Source of the DNA: Paucibacter sp. Y2R2-4
GTDB taxonomy: Bacteria > Pseudomonadota > Gammaproteobacteria > Burkholderiales > Burkholderiaceae_C
Assembly (NCBI RefSeq): GCF_025717535.1
Contig: NZ_JAJIRO010000002.1
Coordinates: forward strand, 806,001 to 870,000
Length of the DNA: 64,000 nt
Direction: 5' to 3'
The notes beneath the pieces are model-generated. The model did not search any database. It was not told the DNA's origin and was given only the letters and a program-made list of their open reading frames with translations. Below are positions 19,400 to 29,600 of the stretch, one piece after another. The stretch's first letter is position 1, and each line of letters begins with the position of its first letter. The position numbers and the translations under genes are program-made.

Positions 19400-19777
19400 A
19401 TGAACTGGAATATGAGCTTGTTGCCGGTGGAGGCGCAGCCCCATCCGGCGGTGCATGAAGACCATTCGCACGCCGAAGCCGCTGCAGCGACGTCGCAGCC
19501 CTTGCCGCCCGACTGCTTGCTGATCGATGTGCGCTCCTACGCCGAGTACATGGCCGGCCATCTGCCCGATGCCCACTGCCTGCCCCTGCCGCAGATGGCG
19601 CATCTGGTCAGCCAAATGGCGCCTGACCACGAGGCGCCCATCGTGCTGTATTGCTCCTCCGGCGGACGCGCCGAGCAAGCGCTGGGCCTGCTGCAACGCC
19701 TGGGCTACAAGAATGTGCGCAATGGCGGCGGCGCGATTGCGCTGGGCAAGAAACTGGGCAAATCCATCGAGCATTGA
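19400..19777 (+). CDS. Rhodanese-domain sulfurtransferase-like protein
   Basis: 125 residues, single rhodanese domain. The catalytic loop YCSSGGRAEQ holds the nucleophile C85; LLIDVRSYAEYMAGHLPDAHCLPL is the conserved DxRxxxEyxxGHixgA region. Such proteins carry persulfide sulfur in cyanide detoxification, thiosulfate use or sulfur relay. A His-rich, Ala-rich N-terminal 35 residues (HPAVHEDHSHAEA) is unusual. There is no signal peptide. ATG 19400 is preferred because AAGGAG lies 7 bases upstream. Physiological partner not apparent. Confidence 0.9.
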   Translation: MNWNMSLLPVEAQPHPAVHEDHSHAEAAAATSQPLPPDCLLIDVRSYAEYMAGHLPDAHCLPLPQMAHLVSQMAPDHEAPIVLYCSSGGRAEQALGLLQRLGYKNVRNGGGAIALGKKLGKSIEH

Positions 19778-19810
19778 GGCGCCGGGCGCATCACTGCGCC
19801 GCCGCACTCC

Positions 19811-20758
19811 TCAAAACGTCTTGGCTCCACTGACCGCCAGCAAAACCGCGTACAGCGAACTGCTGGCACAGATGAACAGACGATTGCGCTTGGGCCCGCC
19901 AAAGACCAGATTGGACACCCGCTCGGGCATCACGATGCGGCCGATCAGCGTGCCGTCCGGCAAGTGGCAATGCACCGCGCAGCCGGCGCTGGTCCAGATG
20001 CGGCCCTCCTCATCGCAGCGAAAGCCATCGTAAAAGCCGGTCTCACAAGTGATGAAGACCTCGCCGCCACTCAAGTCGCCCGTCGCCCCCACCTGGAAGC
20101 GCCGCATCGTGCCGATGTCCTGCTCCGTATCGGCGATGTAGAGCGTACATTCATCGGGCGAGAAGGCCAGGCCATTGGGGCCTTTGAAGTCGTCGGCCAC
20201 GACGCGCAAGTCGCCCGTCGCCGGGTCGAGCCGGTAGACGTAGCAGCCCGGCAGCTCTTGCTCGGCCTTGATGCCCTCGTAATTGGAGGTGATGCCGTAG
20301 TTCGGGTCGGTGAACCAAATCGTGCCATCGGACTTGACCACCACATCATTCGGGCTGTTCAGGCGCCGGCCCTGATAACGATCCGCCAGCACGGTCAGGC
20401 GGCCATCATGCTCGGTTCGCACGACACGGCGGCCGCCATGCTCGCAGCTGATCAGCCGCCCTTGGCGATCGATGGTGTTGCCATTGCTGTAGCCACTGGG
20501 ACTGCGGAACACACCGACCTGGCCTGTGCACTCGTCAAAGCGCAGCATGCGCTCATTCGGAATATCGCTCCAAACCAGCGAGCGCAGCGCCGGAAAATAC
20601 GCCGGCCCCTCGGCCCAGCGGCAGCCGGTGTAGAGCTGCTCAAGCCGGGCGCTGCTGCGCACACAGTCTTCAAAGCGAGGATCGATGAACTCGAACGGGC
20701 ACCTTGAGGGCACGAGTGGGGGCGGGGCAAAACTGGTGGTGGAATTGAGCGTCGTCAT
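19811..20758 (-). CDS. SMP-30/gluconolactonase family protein
   Basis: 315-residue six-bladed beta-propeller of the SMP-30/gluconolactonase/LRE-like group, metal-dependent lactonases acting on sugar or related lactones. The family's metal-site segments are visible: RWAEGPAYFPALRSLVWSDI (Glu ligand), NSPNDVVVKSDGTIWFTDPNYG (Asn/Asp ligands) and PNGLAFSPDECTLYIADT (Asp ligand). No signal peptide. ATG 20758 is used; a TTG two codons upstream is less likely. No sugar-pathway neighbours, so substrate is unknown. Confidence 0.9.
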   Translation of the reverse strand: MTTLNSTTSFAPPPLVPSRCPFEFIDPRFEDCVRSSARLEQLYTGCRWAEGPAYFPALRSLVWSDIPNERMLRFDECTGQVGVFRSPSGYSNGNTIDRQGRLISCEHGGRRVVRTEHDGRLTVLADRYQGRRLNSPNDVVVKSDGTIWFTDPNYGITSNYEGIKAEQELPGCYVYRLDPATGDLRVVADDFKGPNGLAFSPDECTLYIADTEQDIGTMRRFQVGATGDLSGGEVFITCETGFYDGFRCDEEGRIWTSAGCAVHCHLPDGTLIGRIVMPERVSNLVFGGPKRNRLFICASSSLYAVLLAVSGAKTF

Positions 20759-20840
20759 GCCCAAAATTCTCGGTCGACTCGCATGCGGCGGCGCGGCGAT
20801 TGGCGTGTCGAAAACGCAGCTTTGCGGCGTTCTCTCGGGC

Positions 20841-21305
20841 CTAGAGCGGCAGGTTCAGCCCGCGCTTGCTGGTCTCCAGCACAAAGGTCGATCGGAACTT
20901 TTTGATATTGCCTTTGTCAAAAAATAGGCGTCGCGTCAGCCGCTCAAAGCCGGCCATATCGACCGCATTGACGATGAGCACAAAGTCGCTCTCGCCGGCC
21001 ACGTAATAGCACTGCTGCACCTCGGGCTGCGCATCCATCTGGCGCTTGAAGCCATCGATCACCGCCTCCCGGCTGGCCTCGGCCAGTTGCACCTCGACGA
21101 TGGCGGTGACGCCAAAACCCAAGGCACGCGGATCCAAGACCGCCACCTGGGCCTCGATCACGCCGTCCTCGCGCAGCTTTTTGATGCGGCGCTGCACCGC
21201 GGTGGCCGACAAGCCGACCTCGGTGGCAATCGCCTCCGAACTGAGGCGCGCATCGTGTTGCAGCAGGGCCAGGATGCGGCGATCCAATCGATCCATTTCA
21301 GGCAT
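20841..21305 (-). CDS. Lrp/AsnC family transcriptional regulator
   Basis: 154 residues. N-terminal winged helix-turn-helix (MDRLDRRILALLQHDARLSS, GLSATAVQRRIKKLREDGVI) and a C-terminal RAM/AsnC effector-binding domain (VTAIVEVQLAEAS, YYVAGESDFVLIVNAVDMAGFE). These regulators form octamers and respond to amino acids. It is upstream of and codirectional with the SMP-30 gene (82 bp gap) and downstream of ohyA. Target unknown. ATG 21305. Confidence 0.95.
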   Translation of the reverse strand: MPEMDRLDRRILALLQHDARLSSEAIATEVGLSATAVQRRIKKLREDGVIEAQVAVLDPRALGFGVTAIVEVQLAEASREAVIDGFKRQMDAQPEVQQCYYVAGESDFVLIVNAVDMAGFERLTRRLFFDKGNIKKFRSTFVLETSKRGLNLPL

Positions 21306-21352
21306 GGCTGAAGTATCGACGATGCCGCACCCCGCCCCTAAAGCAAGGCGCC

Positions 21353-22951
21353 TTACTTGAAGGCCTTCAGCAAAGCCTCAAACTTGGTCTTCACCGCGTG
21401 GTCATGCGGAATGATGGCCGGCACTGCACGCTTCACCTTCAGCAACTCATAAACCGCCATTTGCGCAGCACGCACCGAGTATTCGACGGTGAATACCACG
21501 TCGTCGGCGATCTCCACGAACTGGCTGACGAAGGCCAGATTCTTCGAGCTCTTGGGCACCGGCAAAGGCCGGTCGCTGAGCGCACGCGGCATGAACATGC
21601 TGGTGATGTAGGGCATGTGGCAAGGGATGCAATTGGCTTGCGCCACGGCATCCAAATCAAAGCGCAGATGGCCGCAAAGCTCGCGCAAGATCTCTTCACC
21701 CGTGCAATCAGCCATGGGCTTGGCCACGAAGTTGCCGACGCGATCGGGGAACAAGGCATAACCCCAGAACACCTGCACATCGGCCGGCTGATTGGCAAAG
21801 TGCGGCTGATGCGCCAGCACGATGGACATCAACCAGTTGGAGTCCTTGAAGGTCACCAAGCCGCCTGTCCCCGGCTCATTGCCACTGAAGGCGCGCATCT
21901 TGTCGAAGAACACCGTGTCCTTGAGGGTGACGGTGAAGGAGTTCCACATCGACTCGGCAATGCTGCTGTTGAAGGCGGCCGGGTTGCCAAACTCAGGCCG
22001 ATCCTTGGCCAGCTTTTCCCACAGGGTCCAGCCGCCGCTGTCGCGCTTGCTCAAGGCAGGCGGCGCGCTGTGCATGGAGCCCAGGCTGGAGGCATCGGTC
22101 ATGGAGGCGTTCTGGAAGAAGACCAGATCATCGGCCCCCACCTCAACGCGTTCAGTGGCGCCCGCGCGTTGCAGCTGAATCGCCGTCACCACGAACTTGC
22201 CGCCCTCTTCACGGTGCTCCAGGTCGGTGGCCTTGGCGTCCATCACGAACTGCACACCCTGGGCTTGCAACCAAGCTTGCAGCGGGCGCACAAAAGAGTC
22301 GTACTGGTTATAGACGGTTCGCTTGACGCCGCCCAGCGTCTCGATGCGGGAGAACTCCAGCATGAAGCGATGCAGATAACGCTTGAACTCCACAGCGCTG
22401 TGCCAAGGCTGGAAGGCGAAGGTGGTGGCCCACATGAACCAAAACTCGGTCTGGAAGAAGGCGGGCGAGAGCCAGTCGGTGATGGTGGAGGTGCCCAGCT
22501 CTTCTTCACTGGCATTGCTCAGGCGCAGCAGTTCTACCCGGTCATGCATGGAGAAGCCCATGGACTCGACCGGCATCTTGGCGCGCTGGCGATTGACCAA
22601 GCGCGCCATCGAATGGGCCTTGTACTTCTCGTTGAAATCCAGGGTTTCGTCGAACACGCTTTGCCCAGCATGCTCCAGCGAAGGGATGGTCTTGAACAGG
22701 TCCCAGGTGCACTCGTAGTTATCGGTGGTCAGCATGCGGCCGCCACGCAGCGAGTAGCCGCGCTCGGCGTCGCCGGCGCCGTCCAGGCTGCCGCCCATCA
22801 GCGGGGAGGCTTCAAAAATGGTGATGTTGGCGCCGGGCACTTGGGCGTCCCGGATCATGAAGGCCGCAGCGGCCATGGAACCGATGCCACCGCCGAGCAG
22901 ATAGGCTTTGATGAAAGACGTGGCGCGATTGGAAGCAGGTGTTGTCGACAT
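21353..22951 (-). CDS. ohyA: Oleate hydratase (myosin-cross-reactive antigen family)
   Basis: FAD-binding enzyme that hydrates the cis-9 double bond of oleate and related unsaturated fatty acids to 10-hydroxy fatty acids; considered a fatty-acid detoxification or lipid-signalling enzyme. 532 residues, close to the usual 550-590. It shows the N-terminal FAD motif LLGGGIGSMAAAAFMIRD, then IFEASPLMGGSLDGAG and SLRGGRMLTTDNYECTWDLF, the acidic region of the active site. ATG 22951. A Crp/Fnr-type regulator gene lies just upstream, with an FNR-like box in between. Confidence 0.95.
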   Translation of the reverse strand: MSTTPASNRATSFIKAYLLGGGIGSMAAAAFMIRDAQVPGANITIFEASPLMGGSLDGAGDAERGYSLRGGRMLTTDNYECTWDLFKTIPSLEHAGQSVFDETLDFNEKYKAHSMARLVNRQRAKMPVESMGFSMHDRVELLRLSNASEEELGTSTITDWLSPAFFQTEFWFMWATTFAFQPWHSAVEFKRYLHRFMLEFSRIETLGGVKRTVYNQYDSFVRPLQAWLQAQGVQFVMDAKATDLEHREEGGKFVVTAIQLQRAGATERVEVGADDLVFFQNASMTDASSLGSMHSAPPALSKRDSGGWTLWEKLAKDRPEFGNPAAFNSSIAESMWNSFTVTLKDTVFFDKMRAFSGNEPGTGGLVTFKDSNWLMSIVLAHQPHFANQPADVQVFWGYALFPDRVGNFVAKPMADCTGEEILRELCGHLRFDLDAVAQANCIPCHMPYITSMFMPRALSDRPLPVPKSSKNLAFVSQFVEIADDVVFTVEYSVRAAQMAVYELLKVKRAVPAIIPHDHAVKTKFEALLKAFK

Positions 22952-23011
22952 GGCGAAAGAGTGGAATCAACAAAGAGGTGCTCAGCTTCGTCGCTGCAAG
23001 CCGCACTTCAA

Positions 23012-23025
23012 ATGATTCAAATCAA
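23012..23025 (-). promoter_or_regulatory. FNR/ANR-like box upstream of oleate hydratase
   Basis: On the minus strand the sequence is TTGAT-TTGA-ATCAT, a 9/10 match to the FNR/DNR consensus TTGAT-N4-ATCAA, about 68 bp upstream of the ohyA start. The neighbouring Crp/Fnr-type protein has an FNR-type recognition helix, which supports it as the binder. Confidence 0.5.
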
Positions 23026-23060
23026 TCGCTCGGACTCCTGCGTTCCGGCTTTGCGCCAGA

Positions 23061-23633
23061 TCAATCCCGCAGGCGTTTTCGGATCCGGCTCAAGGCCTCG
23101 GGCGTCACGCCCAAGTAATGCGCGATATCGCGCTGCTGAATGCGCCCGGCCAGCGCCGGGTAACTGTTCAAGAAGGACTGATAGCGCTCTTCGGGCCGCA
23201 TGGTCAGCAGCTCACGCTCGCGCTGCTCCTTGCGCACGATATGCCGCTCCAGCAATTGCAAGACCGCGCCTTGCCAGCTGGCGTGGCGATCCATCAGGGC
23301 GCGCAAGCTGGCATAAGCGATCTGCTCGACCTGGCAAGACTCCAGCGCAATGGCCGAGTAGTCGGTCTTCTGGCCGGCCACCAAGACATTCGGGCAGGCA
23401 AAGAAATCGCCTTCGCCAATGAAGGACTTGATCCACTCCTCGCCCTGCTCATTGAAATAGCTGAGCTTGACCATGCCACGGCGGATCACATAGACGAAGG
23501 GCTGCCATTCGCCTTCGGCAAAGATGTCGGCGCCCTTGTCGAAGTGGGCCAATCGATACACCGGGGCTAGCTGTTCCCAATCCGGAAGCGGTGCCGCGGC
23601 GGCTTGTTCAAAGAGAAGTCGGGTCTGATGCAT
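23061..23633 (-). CDS. Crp/Fnr family transcriptional regulator (no Fe-S cysteines)
   Basis: 190 residues. Cyclic-nucleotide-binding-fold N-terminal domain (FDKGADIFAEGEWQPFVYVIRRGMVKL, IGEGDFFACPNVL) and a C-terminal helix-turn-helix RDIAHYLGVTPEALSRIRKRL. The recognition helix carries E179-xx-S182-R183, the E-SR pattern by which FNR reads TTGAT half-sites, whereas the N-terminal cysteine cluster of FNR is lacking, so the signal is not oxygen through Fe-S. ATG 23633 is used; a TTG four codons upstream is possible. Located directly upstream of ohyA on the same strand. Confidence 0.9.
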   Translation of the reverse strand: MHQTRLLFEQAAAAPLPDWEQLAPVYRLAHFDKGADIFAEGEWQPFVYVIRRGMVKLSYFNEQGEEWIKSFIGEGDFFACPNVLVAGQKTDYSAIALESCQVEQIAYASLRALMDRHASWQGAVLQLLERHIVRKEQRERELLTMRPEERYQSFLNSYPALAGRIQQRDIAHYLGVTPEALSRIRKRLRD

Positions 23634-23757
23634 GAAGTGAGACAAAAGGATTCAGCGCTGGAGACACGCGTGGGCGCCAACTCCAGCCCAGGCAGCCGTC
23701 CGAACGTTTCGATCGGCCAGGCTCTCCAGCCCTCTCAGTATCGCTGCTGGCCTTCAC

Positions 23758-25857
23758 TCACAACTTCAAGACCAGCTTGACGGGCTGCCCCTCGCCACGT
23801 GGTGCCGCCGGCATGGCGCAGCAAATCAAGGCCTCCCCCGGCGCAGTCTTGAAGGCTGGCGCTGTCGAATAACTTACCTCGCCTTCCAAAACCAGGGTGC
23901 GGCAGCTGCCACAACTTCCGACCCGGCAGCTGAACTCGGGGCTGAGGCCGCGCGCCTCGGCCAGATCGAGCAGCGTGCCGCTGCCCGGCGTCCAGCGCGC
24001 TTCTTTGCTGGAATCGGCAAATTGCACCGCCACATCGACCTGCGCCACCGGTGCCAAAGCAGGCTGGGCGGGCAGGATGGCCGCCAAGTCAAGCCGCCGC
24101 TGCAGCGAGGCCGGCCCAAAGGCTTCGGCATGGATGCGCTCATCGGCCACCCGCTGATCGCGCAGCCCGTCATAGAGGGCCTGCATGAACGGCGGCGGGC
24201 CGCAGAGATAGAAATCGTGGTCGCCAAAAGGCAGCGCCGCTTGCAAGAGCGCCATGTCGATGCGGCCCTGCAAATCGTAGTCGCGCCCCTTCAGGCTGTC
24301 CGTCTCGGGCGCATGGGTCACACGCACGATCTGCACGGCGCCACCGGCGCGCAGCTGCAACTCGGCCAACTCCCGATTGAAGGCGCGATCGGCGTTGTTG
24401 CGTGTCGAGTAGAACAGGTAAGTCGGCCGGACGCGCCGCTTGCGCAGGCCCTCGAACACCACATGGCGCAACATTGCCAACATCGGCGTCACGCCGATGC
24501 CGCCGGCCAAGAGCACCAGCGGCCGGCGCTGCAGCGCGTCAACGATGAAATCGCCCTGCGGGGCACGAGCCTCGATCAGATCGCCGACCTTGAGCTGCTC
24601 ATGCAAATACTCGGACACCTGCCCGCCGCGCTTGATGCTGAGGCGATAGAAACCGTCGCTCGGCGCCGCCGACAAGGTGTAGCTGCGGATCAAGACCTTG
24701 CCGTCTATCGTCAAGCGGATCGGCAGATGCTGGCCGGCCTGAAACGGCGCCAGCGCATGGCCATCGGCCGGCTCCAGATAGAAGCTGCGCACGCTGATGC
24801 TTTCATCCTCCACGCGAGCGAGTTTGAAGGGCCGCCAGGCCTTGCGCAGGGCCGCAGTGGCCAAGCGCGCCGCGGCCTCGTCCCAGGAGCCGGTCATCAA
24901 AGAATTGGGCGAGAGCTCATCGAGGCGCCAGCGCAGGGCCAGCGTACCGCGGCGTCGAATCACCTGCTCGACGCGAAAGGTCCAGATCCGCTCGGCGCCT
25001 TGGAAGGCATCGATCTCCGCGCCCTCGAACTGAATCTCGGTCGCGCCGCTCAGCTGCAAGACATCGCCATTGCTGAAGTCAATAAAGATCAAGCCGGCAC
25101 GCGGATTGAGCAGCAGATTGCCAAAGGTGTTGAAGTGCATATTGCCGGCAAAGTCCGGAATGCGCAGCAAATCTCCGCCCGCCTGCACTTTCAGCTGAAC
25201 AAAACCCGGCTTGCCGCCGCGGTGCGAGACATCGACCGAGCGCTGCGGATGCTCAGGCTCGCCGCCGGGGTGGCTGCTGGCCACAAAGAAGGTGTCGGCA
25301 GCGGCGATCAGCGCACGCGCTTCATCGTCAAGCCCGCTCAGCCGCTCCAGCGGCGCCCGGTATTCGCTATCCGGCGCGCGAGCAAAACTGAAGGCCCGGT
25401 CTTGGATGTATTGCGGGCAGTTGCCGAAGGAATGGCCCACCTCAAGCGAAAAGCCCTGGTCCGAGGCCGCCGAGATCCGTCCATTCAGCCGGTTACGCCG
25501 ACGGGTGTCCAACTCGATACCCAGCATGCCCAGCGGCGCGCCGGCCCGAATGCTCTCGCGCACCGGGTCGCCCAAGCCCGGCAGCGCGGCCACATCGAGC
25601 CGACGAGGGTCGGGCGAGTGCATAAAGCCGGGCTGGCCCTCGATCAGGCTGGCCCAGGGCGCCCCCTGCTCGTCCACCGCGCCCACCACCATGAATGGCA
25701 ATTGGCCGTAGAAGATGCGATGCTGGTCGGGCATGTAGTCGCGGATGACCCGCCGGCCGAAGCTGTCCAATTGCGCTGCATTGCCCATGCGTTGATGGAT
25801 GCGGCGTTCGCCGCTGTGCCAGGGCGAGCCGACTGCGGGAATGAATTCATTCGACAT
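23758..25857 (-). CDS. PNPOx-like domain fused to ferredoxin:NAD(P)-type reductase and 2Fe-2S domain
   Basis: 699 residues in three modules. An N-terminal pyridoxamine-phosphate-oxidase-like split barrel (about 1-330; LPFMVVGAVDEQGAPWASLI, GNMHFNTFGNLLLNPRAGLI) is followed by an FAD/NAD reductase (about 335-590; IRSYTLSAAPSDGFYRLSIK for flavin, LLAGGIGVTPMLAMLRHV for NAD) and a plant-type ferredoxin domain at the C-terminus with CRVGSCGSCRT and a late cysteine in ALICCAMP. The protein probably passes electrons NADH to FAD to 2Fe-2S; the split barrel may bind flavin or heme. Similar fusions are common and mostly uncharacterised. ATG 25857. It follows the GST gene by 35 bp, so they form an operon. 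Confidence 0.88.
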   Translation of the reverse strand: MSNEFIPAVGSPWHSGERRIHQRMGNAAQLDSFGRRVIRDYMPDQHRIFYGQLPFMVVGAVDEQGAPWASLIEGQPGFMHSPDPRRLDVAALPGLGDPVRESIRAGAPLGMLGIELDTRRRNRLNGRISAASDQGFSLEVGHSFGNCPQYIQDRAFSFARAPDSEYRAPLERLSGLDDEARALIAAADTFFVASSHPGGEPEHPQRSVDVSHRGGKPGFVQLKVQAGGDLLRIPDFAGNMHFNTFGNLLLNPRAGLIFIDFSNGDVLQLSGATEIQFEGAEIDAFQGAERIWTFRVEQVIRRRGTLALRWRLDELSPNSLMTGSWDEAAARLATAALRKAWRPFKLARVEDESISVRSFYLEPADGHALAPFQAGQHLPIRLTIDGKVLIRSYTLSAAPSDGFYRLSIKRGGQVSEYLHEQLKVGDLIEARAPQGDFIVDALQRRPLVLLAGGIGVTPMLAMLRHVVFEGLRKRRVRPTYLFYSTRNNADRAFNRELAELQLRAGGAVQIVRVTHAPETDSLKGRDYDLQGRIDMALLQAALPFGDHDFYLCGPPPFMQALYDGLRDQRVADERIHAEAFGPASLQRRLDLAAILPAQPALAPVAQVDVAVQFADSSKEARWTPGSGTLLDLAEARGLSPEFSCRVGSCGSCRTLVLEGEVSYSTAPAFKTAPGEALICCAMPAAPRGEGQPVKLVLKL

Positions 25858-25892
25858 GGCGGGCCTCTTCAATCAAAGCGCAAGCAAGCGAC

Positions 25893-26513
25893 TCAGGCGG
25901 CCAGACCGACCGGGGTCTTTTGCATCGCCACGAAGCCGGGCAAGGCTTCGATACGGGCCAACCAGGCACGCACATTCGGGTAGGCCTCGAGCGAGACATT
26001 GCCCTCCGGTGCATGGGCGATATAGCTGTAATTGGCAATATCGGCAATGCTGGGCTTGGCGCCAATCAGGAAGGCCTTGTGGCTGAGTTCCCTGTCCATC
26101 ACGGCCAGCAAGCCATGGGCGCGAGCAATCACTTCCTCAGCCTTGAAGCCGGCGCCGAACACCGTCACCAAGCGGGCAGCGGCGGGGCCAAAGGCTACCA
26201 GTCCAGCGGCCACCGACAACCAGCGTTGCACCGCGGCCTCACCGACCGCGTCACTGGGCAGCCAGTCGGCATTGCCATAACGGCGAGCCAAGTAGACCAG
26301 GATCGCATTCGAGTCGGCCAGCACGACCCCGGCGTCCTCTATCACCGGCACTTGGCCAAAGGGATTCATGGCCAGGAACTCGGCACTCTTTTGTTCGCCC
26401 TTGCGCAGATCGACCTCGATCAAGTCGGTGGGCACATGAAGCAGGGACAGGGCCAGACGCACACGGTGGGCGTGGCCAGAGAGCGGGAAGGTGTAGAGCT
26501 TGACTGCGGACAT
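25893..26513 (-). CDS. Glutathione S-transferase
   Basis: 206 residues with the thioredoxin-like N-terminal domain ([20 protein letters not shown], glutathione-contact [22 protein letters not shown]) and the all-helical C-terminal domain ([22 protein letters not shown]). The Ser/Pro N-terminal motif is of the bacterial theta/phi-like type. ATG 26513. It is the first gene of a two-gene operon with the PNPOx/reductase fusion, hinting at detoxification of an electrophile or peroxide. Confidence 0.93.
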   Translation of the reverse strand: MSAVKLYTFPLSGHAHRVRLALSLLHVPTDLIEVDLRKGEQKSAEFLAMNPFGQVPVIEDAGVVLADSNAILVYLARRYGNADWLPSDAVGEAAVQRWLSVAAGLVAFGPAAARLVTVFGAGFKAEEVIARAHGLLAVMDRELSHKAFLIGAKPSIADIANYSYIAHAPEGNVSLEAYPNVRAWLARIEALPGFVAMQKTPVGLAA

Positions 26514-26671
26514 GAGGGATTCTCCAAATCAGAAGGGGGATGGCGCCGGCTGCTTGTTGCACCGATTCGCCGTTCAGCGAATGGCTGAACTGTCCCGTAT
26601 TCCGACCAACAGCAGAAGTCACACCAAGATCAACTCACCCTTCCACATTTCGGAACAATCGCCAACTAGCC

Positions 26672-29600
26672 TCATAGGCGAATGATGTTCACCTCAGCGC
26701 CCACCGCCTGCCGAACCAAACCCTCCAAATGCTGGTGGTGGCTCAAGAAAATCACCTGGGTGCGCTCCGACAAATCGGCCAGCGCTCTCAAGCCCGCCTC
26801 GGCACGAGCGTCGTCGTAATTGATGAACAAGTCATCGGCGATGAAGGGCAAGGCATGGCTGGCGTCCTGCCCCAGATGCAACTCCAGCGCCGCCAAGCGT
26901 AGCGCCATGAAGAGTTGATCGCGAGTGCCTTCGCTCATGCCGCCAATGGCCACCAGGCGGCCATCGGCGCGCAGACCTTGCAAACTCAGCGGCGTCACAT
27001 CGAAGTCAAGCGCCAGGCGCTGGAAAGAGCCGCGCGTCAAGGCGGCAAAAATCTCGCCAGCACGACTCAGCATCGGGCCCTGCTTGGTTTCGCGGTAACG
27101 ATCGATGGCCCACTTCAGCAAACGGGCCGCGGTGTAGACCTTGACATAACGTTCTGCCGCATTGGCCATCTTGGCCAGCGCATCCTGGCGCTGGCCTTCG
27201 GCGCGCGCTGCATCGTCTTGACCCGCAATCTGCGCCAAGGCCGCATCGGCTTGGGTCAGCTCGGCCATCAAGGCGTCGCCTTGCTGCTGTGCCTCCGCGA
27301 TCTGGCGCCCCAAGTCGGCCATCTGCACCGGCAGCTGCACCAAGTCCACCGCCGCCATCTCGGTTTGCAAAGCTTCGACCGAGAGGCCGTCACCGCCTTC
27401 TTGCAAAGCCTGGCGCGCCGCCATCACTTGCGCATTCAGGCGACGCCGCGCTTCGCTTGCCTCAATCACGGCAGGCAGCTCTGAGGCATCGTCCAGCCCC
27501 GCCAACTTGAGCAAAGGCTGCAGACGCGCTTCTGCTTTGGCGCACTGCAGCGCCGTGGCAGCCAACTGCGCCTGCAGGTCTTGCACCGACTGCTCCAAGC
27601 GCTGTGCTTCCTGGGCCGCGGCACGCGCCGCGCTGAGGTCCAAGCTCAACTGGCGAATCCAGGCCTCGGCAGCCTCGCCCTCGGGCGCCGCCTGGCCCAA
27701 GACCGCACCGCAGCGCGCGAGATCGCGCTCAAAGTCAGCCCACTCGGTTTGCATCACTTGAATCTTGTGCTGGCGCAGTTCCAGCACCGCGCGCAGCCCG
27801 GCCTCTACCCGTGCCATGGCCGCACAGACCTCGTCAGCCAGGGCCGGATCCAAACCAGAGGCCAAACGCAGGCGCTGGCAGGCTTGCGTCCATGCGTTTT
27901 GCCAGGCTTGCATTTGCTGCCCCGCGACCGCGCACTTCTCGCGCAGCCCGGCTTGCGTCTGACTGGCAAGTTCGATCTGCCTTTGCAAGGACTGCGCCTG
28001 AACCTGGGCCGCAGTAGCAGCCTCCACTGCAGCGCCGGCCTGCAAGACCAGACTCGCCAAATCCAGCGCTGCGTCGGCACTGGCTTCAAGTGGCCCACCG
28101 GCAAGAGCCTGCAAGGCCACCCTCAACTCCTTGCAAGCCGCCTGTGTCTGCTGCTCGTTGGCCAAGGCTTCTTGCTGAGCAAGTAGCAGGGCTGCGCGCG
28201 CAGCCAGCACCCGCTCGCGCGCCAGGCGCCAAGCCTCCACATCGAGCAGGTCCAGTCCTGCCAGCCCCAGGCGCTCGGCGCTCGCGGCCCAGTCCTGCTG
28301 CTGCGCCAGCAGTTCGGCCTGCTGCGTCGACAAGTTCGCGGCGGTCTCATCAATCATCAGGCTCAAGCGCGCTTGAGCATCCAGCTTGGCTTGCAACTCA
28401 CTGGCCTCACGCGCTTTGGCATAACGGCGATCGGCCACACCATCGGCTGCTTGTACGGCCGACTCAAAGGCCGGCGCCGCCTCAAGCAAATTCAGCGCGC
28501 CGTCGCGAATACGCAGCCATGCGGCGTCACGCTCGGCTCGCTGTTGCGCCACGTCCTCACTGCTGACCGGTTGATGGGCCTGACGGTATTGACTGAGCGC
28601 CAGCTCAGCACTGGCCCGCTCGGCGCGCAATGCCGCCAGACGCTCCTCCAGCGCGCTGCAACGCGACTTCAGCTCGGCCACGCGTTGCAAGCGCTGCTGC
28701 ATGGCGGCCTCGGAGGGCAGCGCCAACTCGGCCAAAGCCACATCAGACAAAGCCTGGGCGCCCAGGCCGCGCCGTGCAATGTCCAAGTCGGCTTGCAGCC
28801 GCAAGAGTTGCGCTTGTTCGCGCCGCTGCGTTTGTTGCACATCGCCCAGCGCGCGAGCCCGCGCCAGCCCGGCCTGCAGCTGGGCCGAAGGGGCCTGCAC
28901 CGCCAGGCTCTTCAGCTGCAATTGCAGCGCCGCCAACTCCAGGCCCTTCTCGGCCAGCGCCGCCTCGCTGAGGCGACAGGTCTGGTCCAGCAGCTCATAA
29001 CGCTTGGCCAAAACGGCAAAGGCCGCACGCTCAGGCAAGCTCGGCAGCTGCTCGCTCAGGCTTTGCTCATCGCTGGCCCGCCAGCCCAGATAGCGCGCGT
29101 CGGCCTGCAGTTGCGAGCCGTACACCTTGATCTCGGACTGGCAACGTTCGATATCGCGCCCGTGGTGACGCACCTGAAAAGCAAGTTGCTGCAAGGCCTC
29201 AATGGCGGACTGTTGCTGCAGCAGACGGTGATCGACGTGCAAGGCGTCCAAGCGCGATTGCGCCCGCTCCGCCTGCGCCGTCAGCAACTGCCGGCTGCTG
29301 GCGGCGGCGGCCAACTCCAGCTCCAACTCGGCCAACACACGGCCGGCGTCCTCGGGCAGTTGCAGCGCCGGGCTCAGCCCGCTGAGGGTCTGCAGTTCTT
29401 CCAAGGCTTGCTGGCCGTGATCCAGCTGACGCAAGGCGGGTGCCACACGCCGAACTCGTTCCAAGGCGCTGCGCTGCAGGTCCAGGACCTGCAGTTGTTG
29501 ACGCAGGGCTTCACGACGCTGCTGCAAGCTTTCGCTGCGCTGGCGCGCGTCCATCCAATCCTTGGTGCGCACGGTCGCGGCCTTCAGCGCGGCCTCCGCG

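Noticed and set aside
21398-23422. 674-codon plus-strand frame opposite oleate hydratase
   Set aside because: Mirror of a well-identified gene, no domain or start signals.
24022-25983. 653-codon plus-strand frame opposite the PNPOx fusion
   Set aside because: Shadow frame with Arg/Gln/His bias and no recognisable motif.
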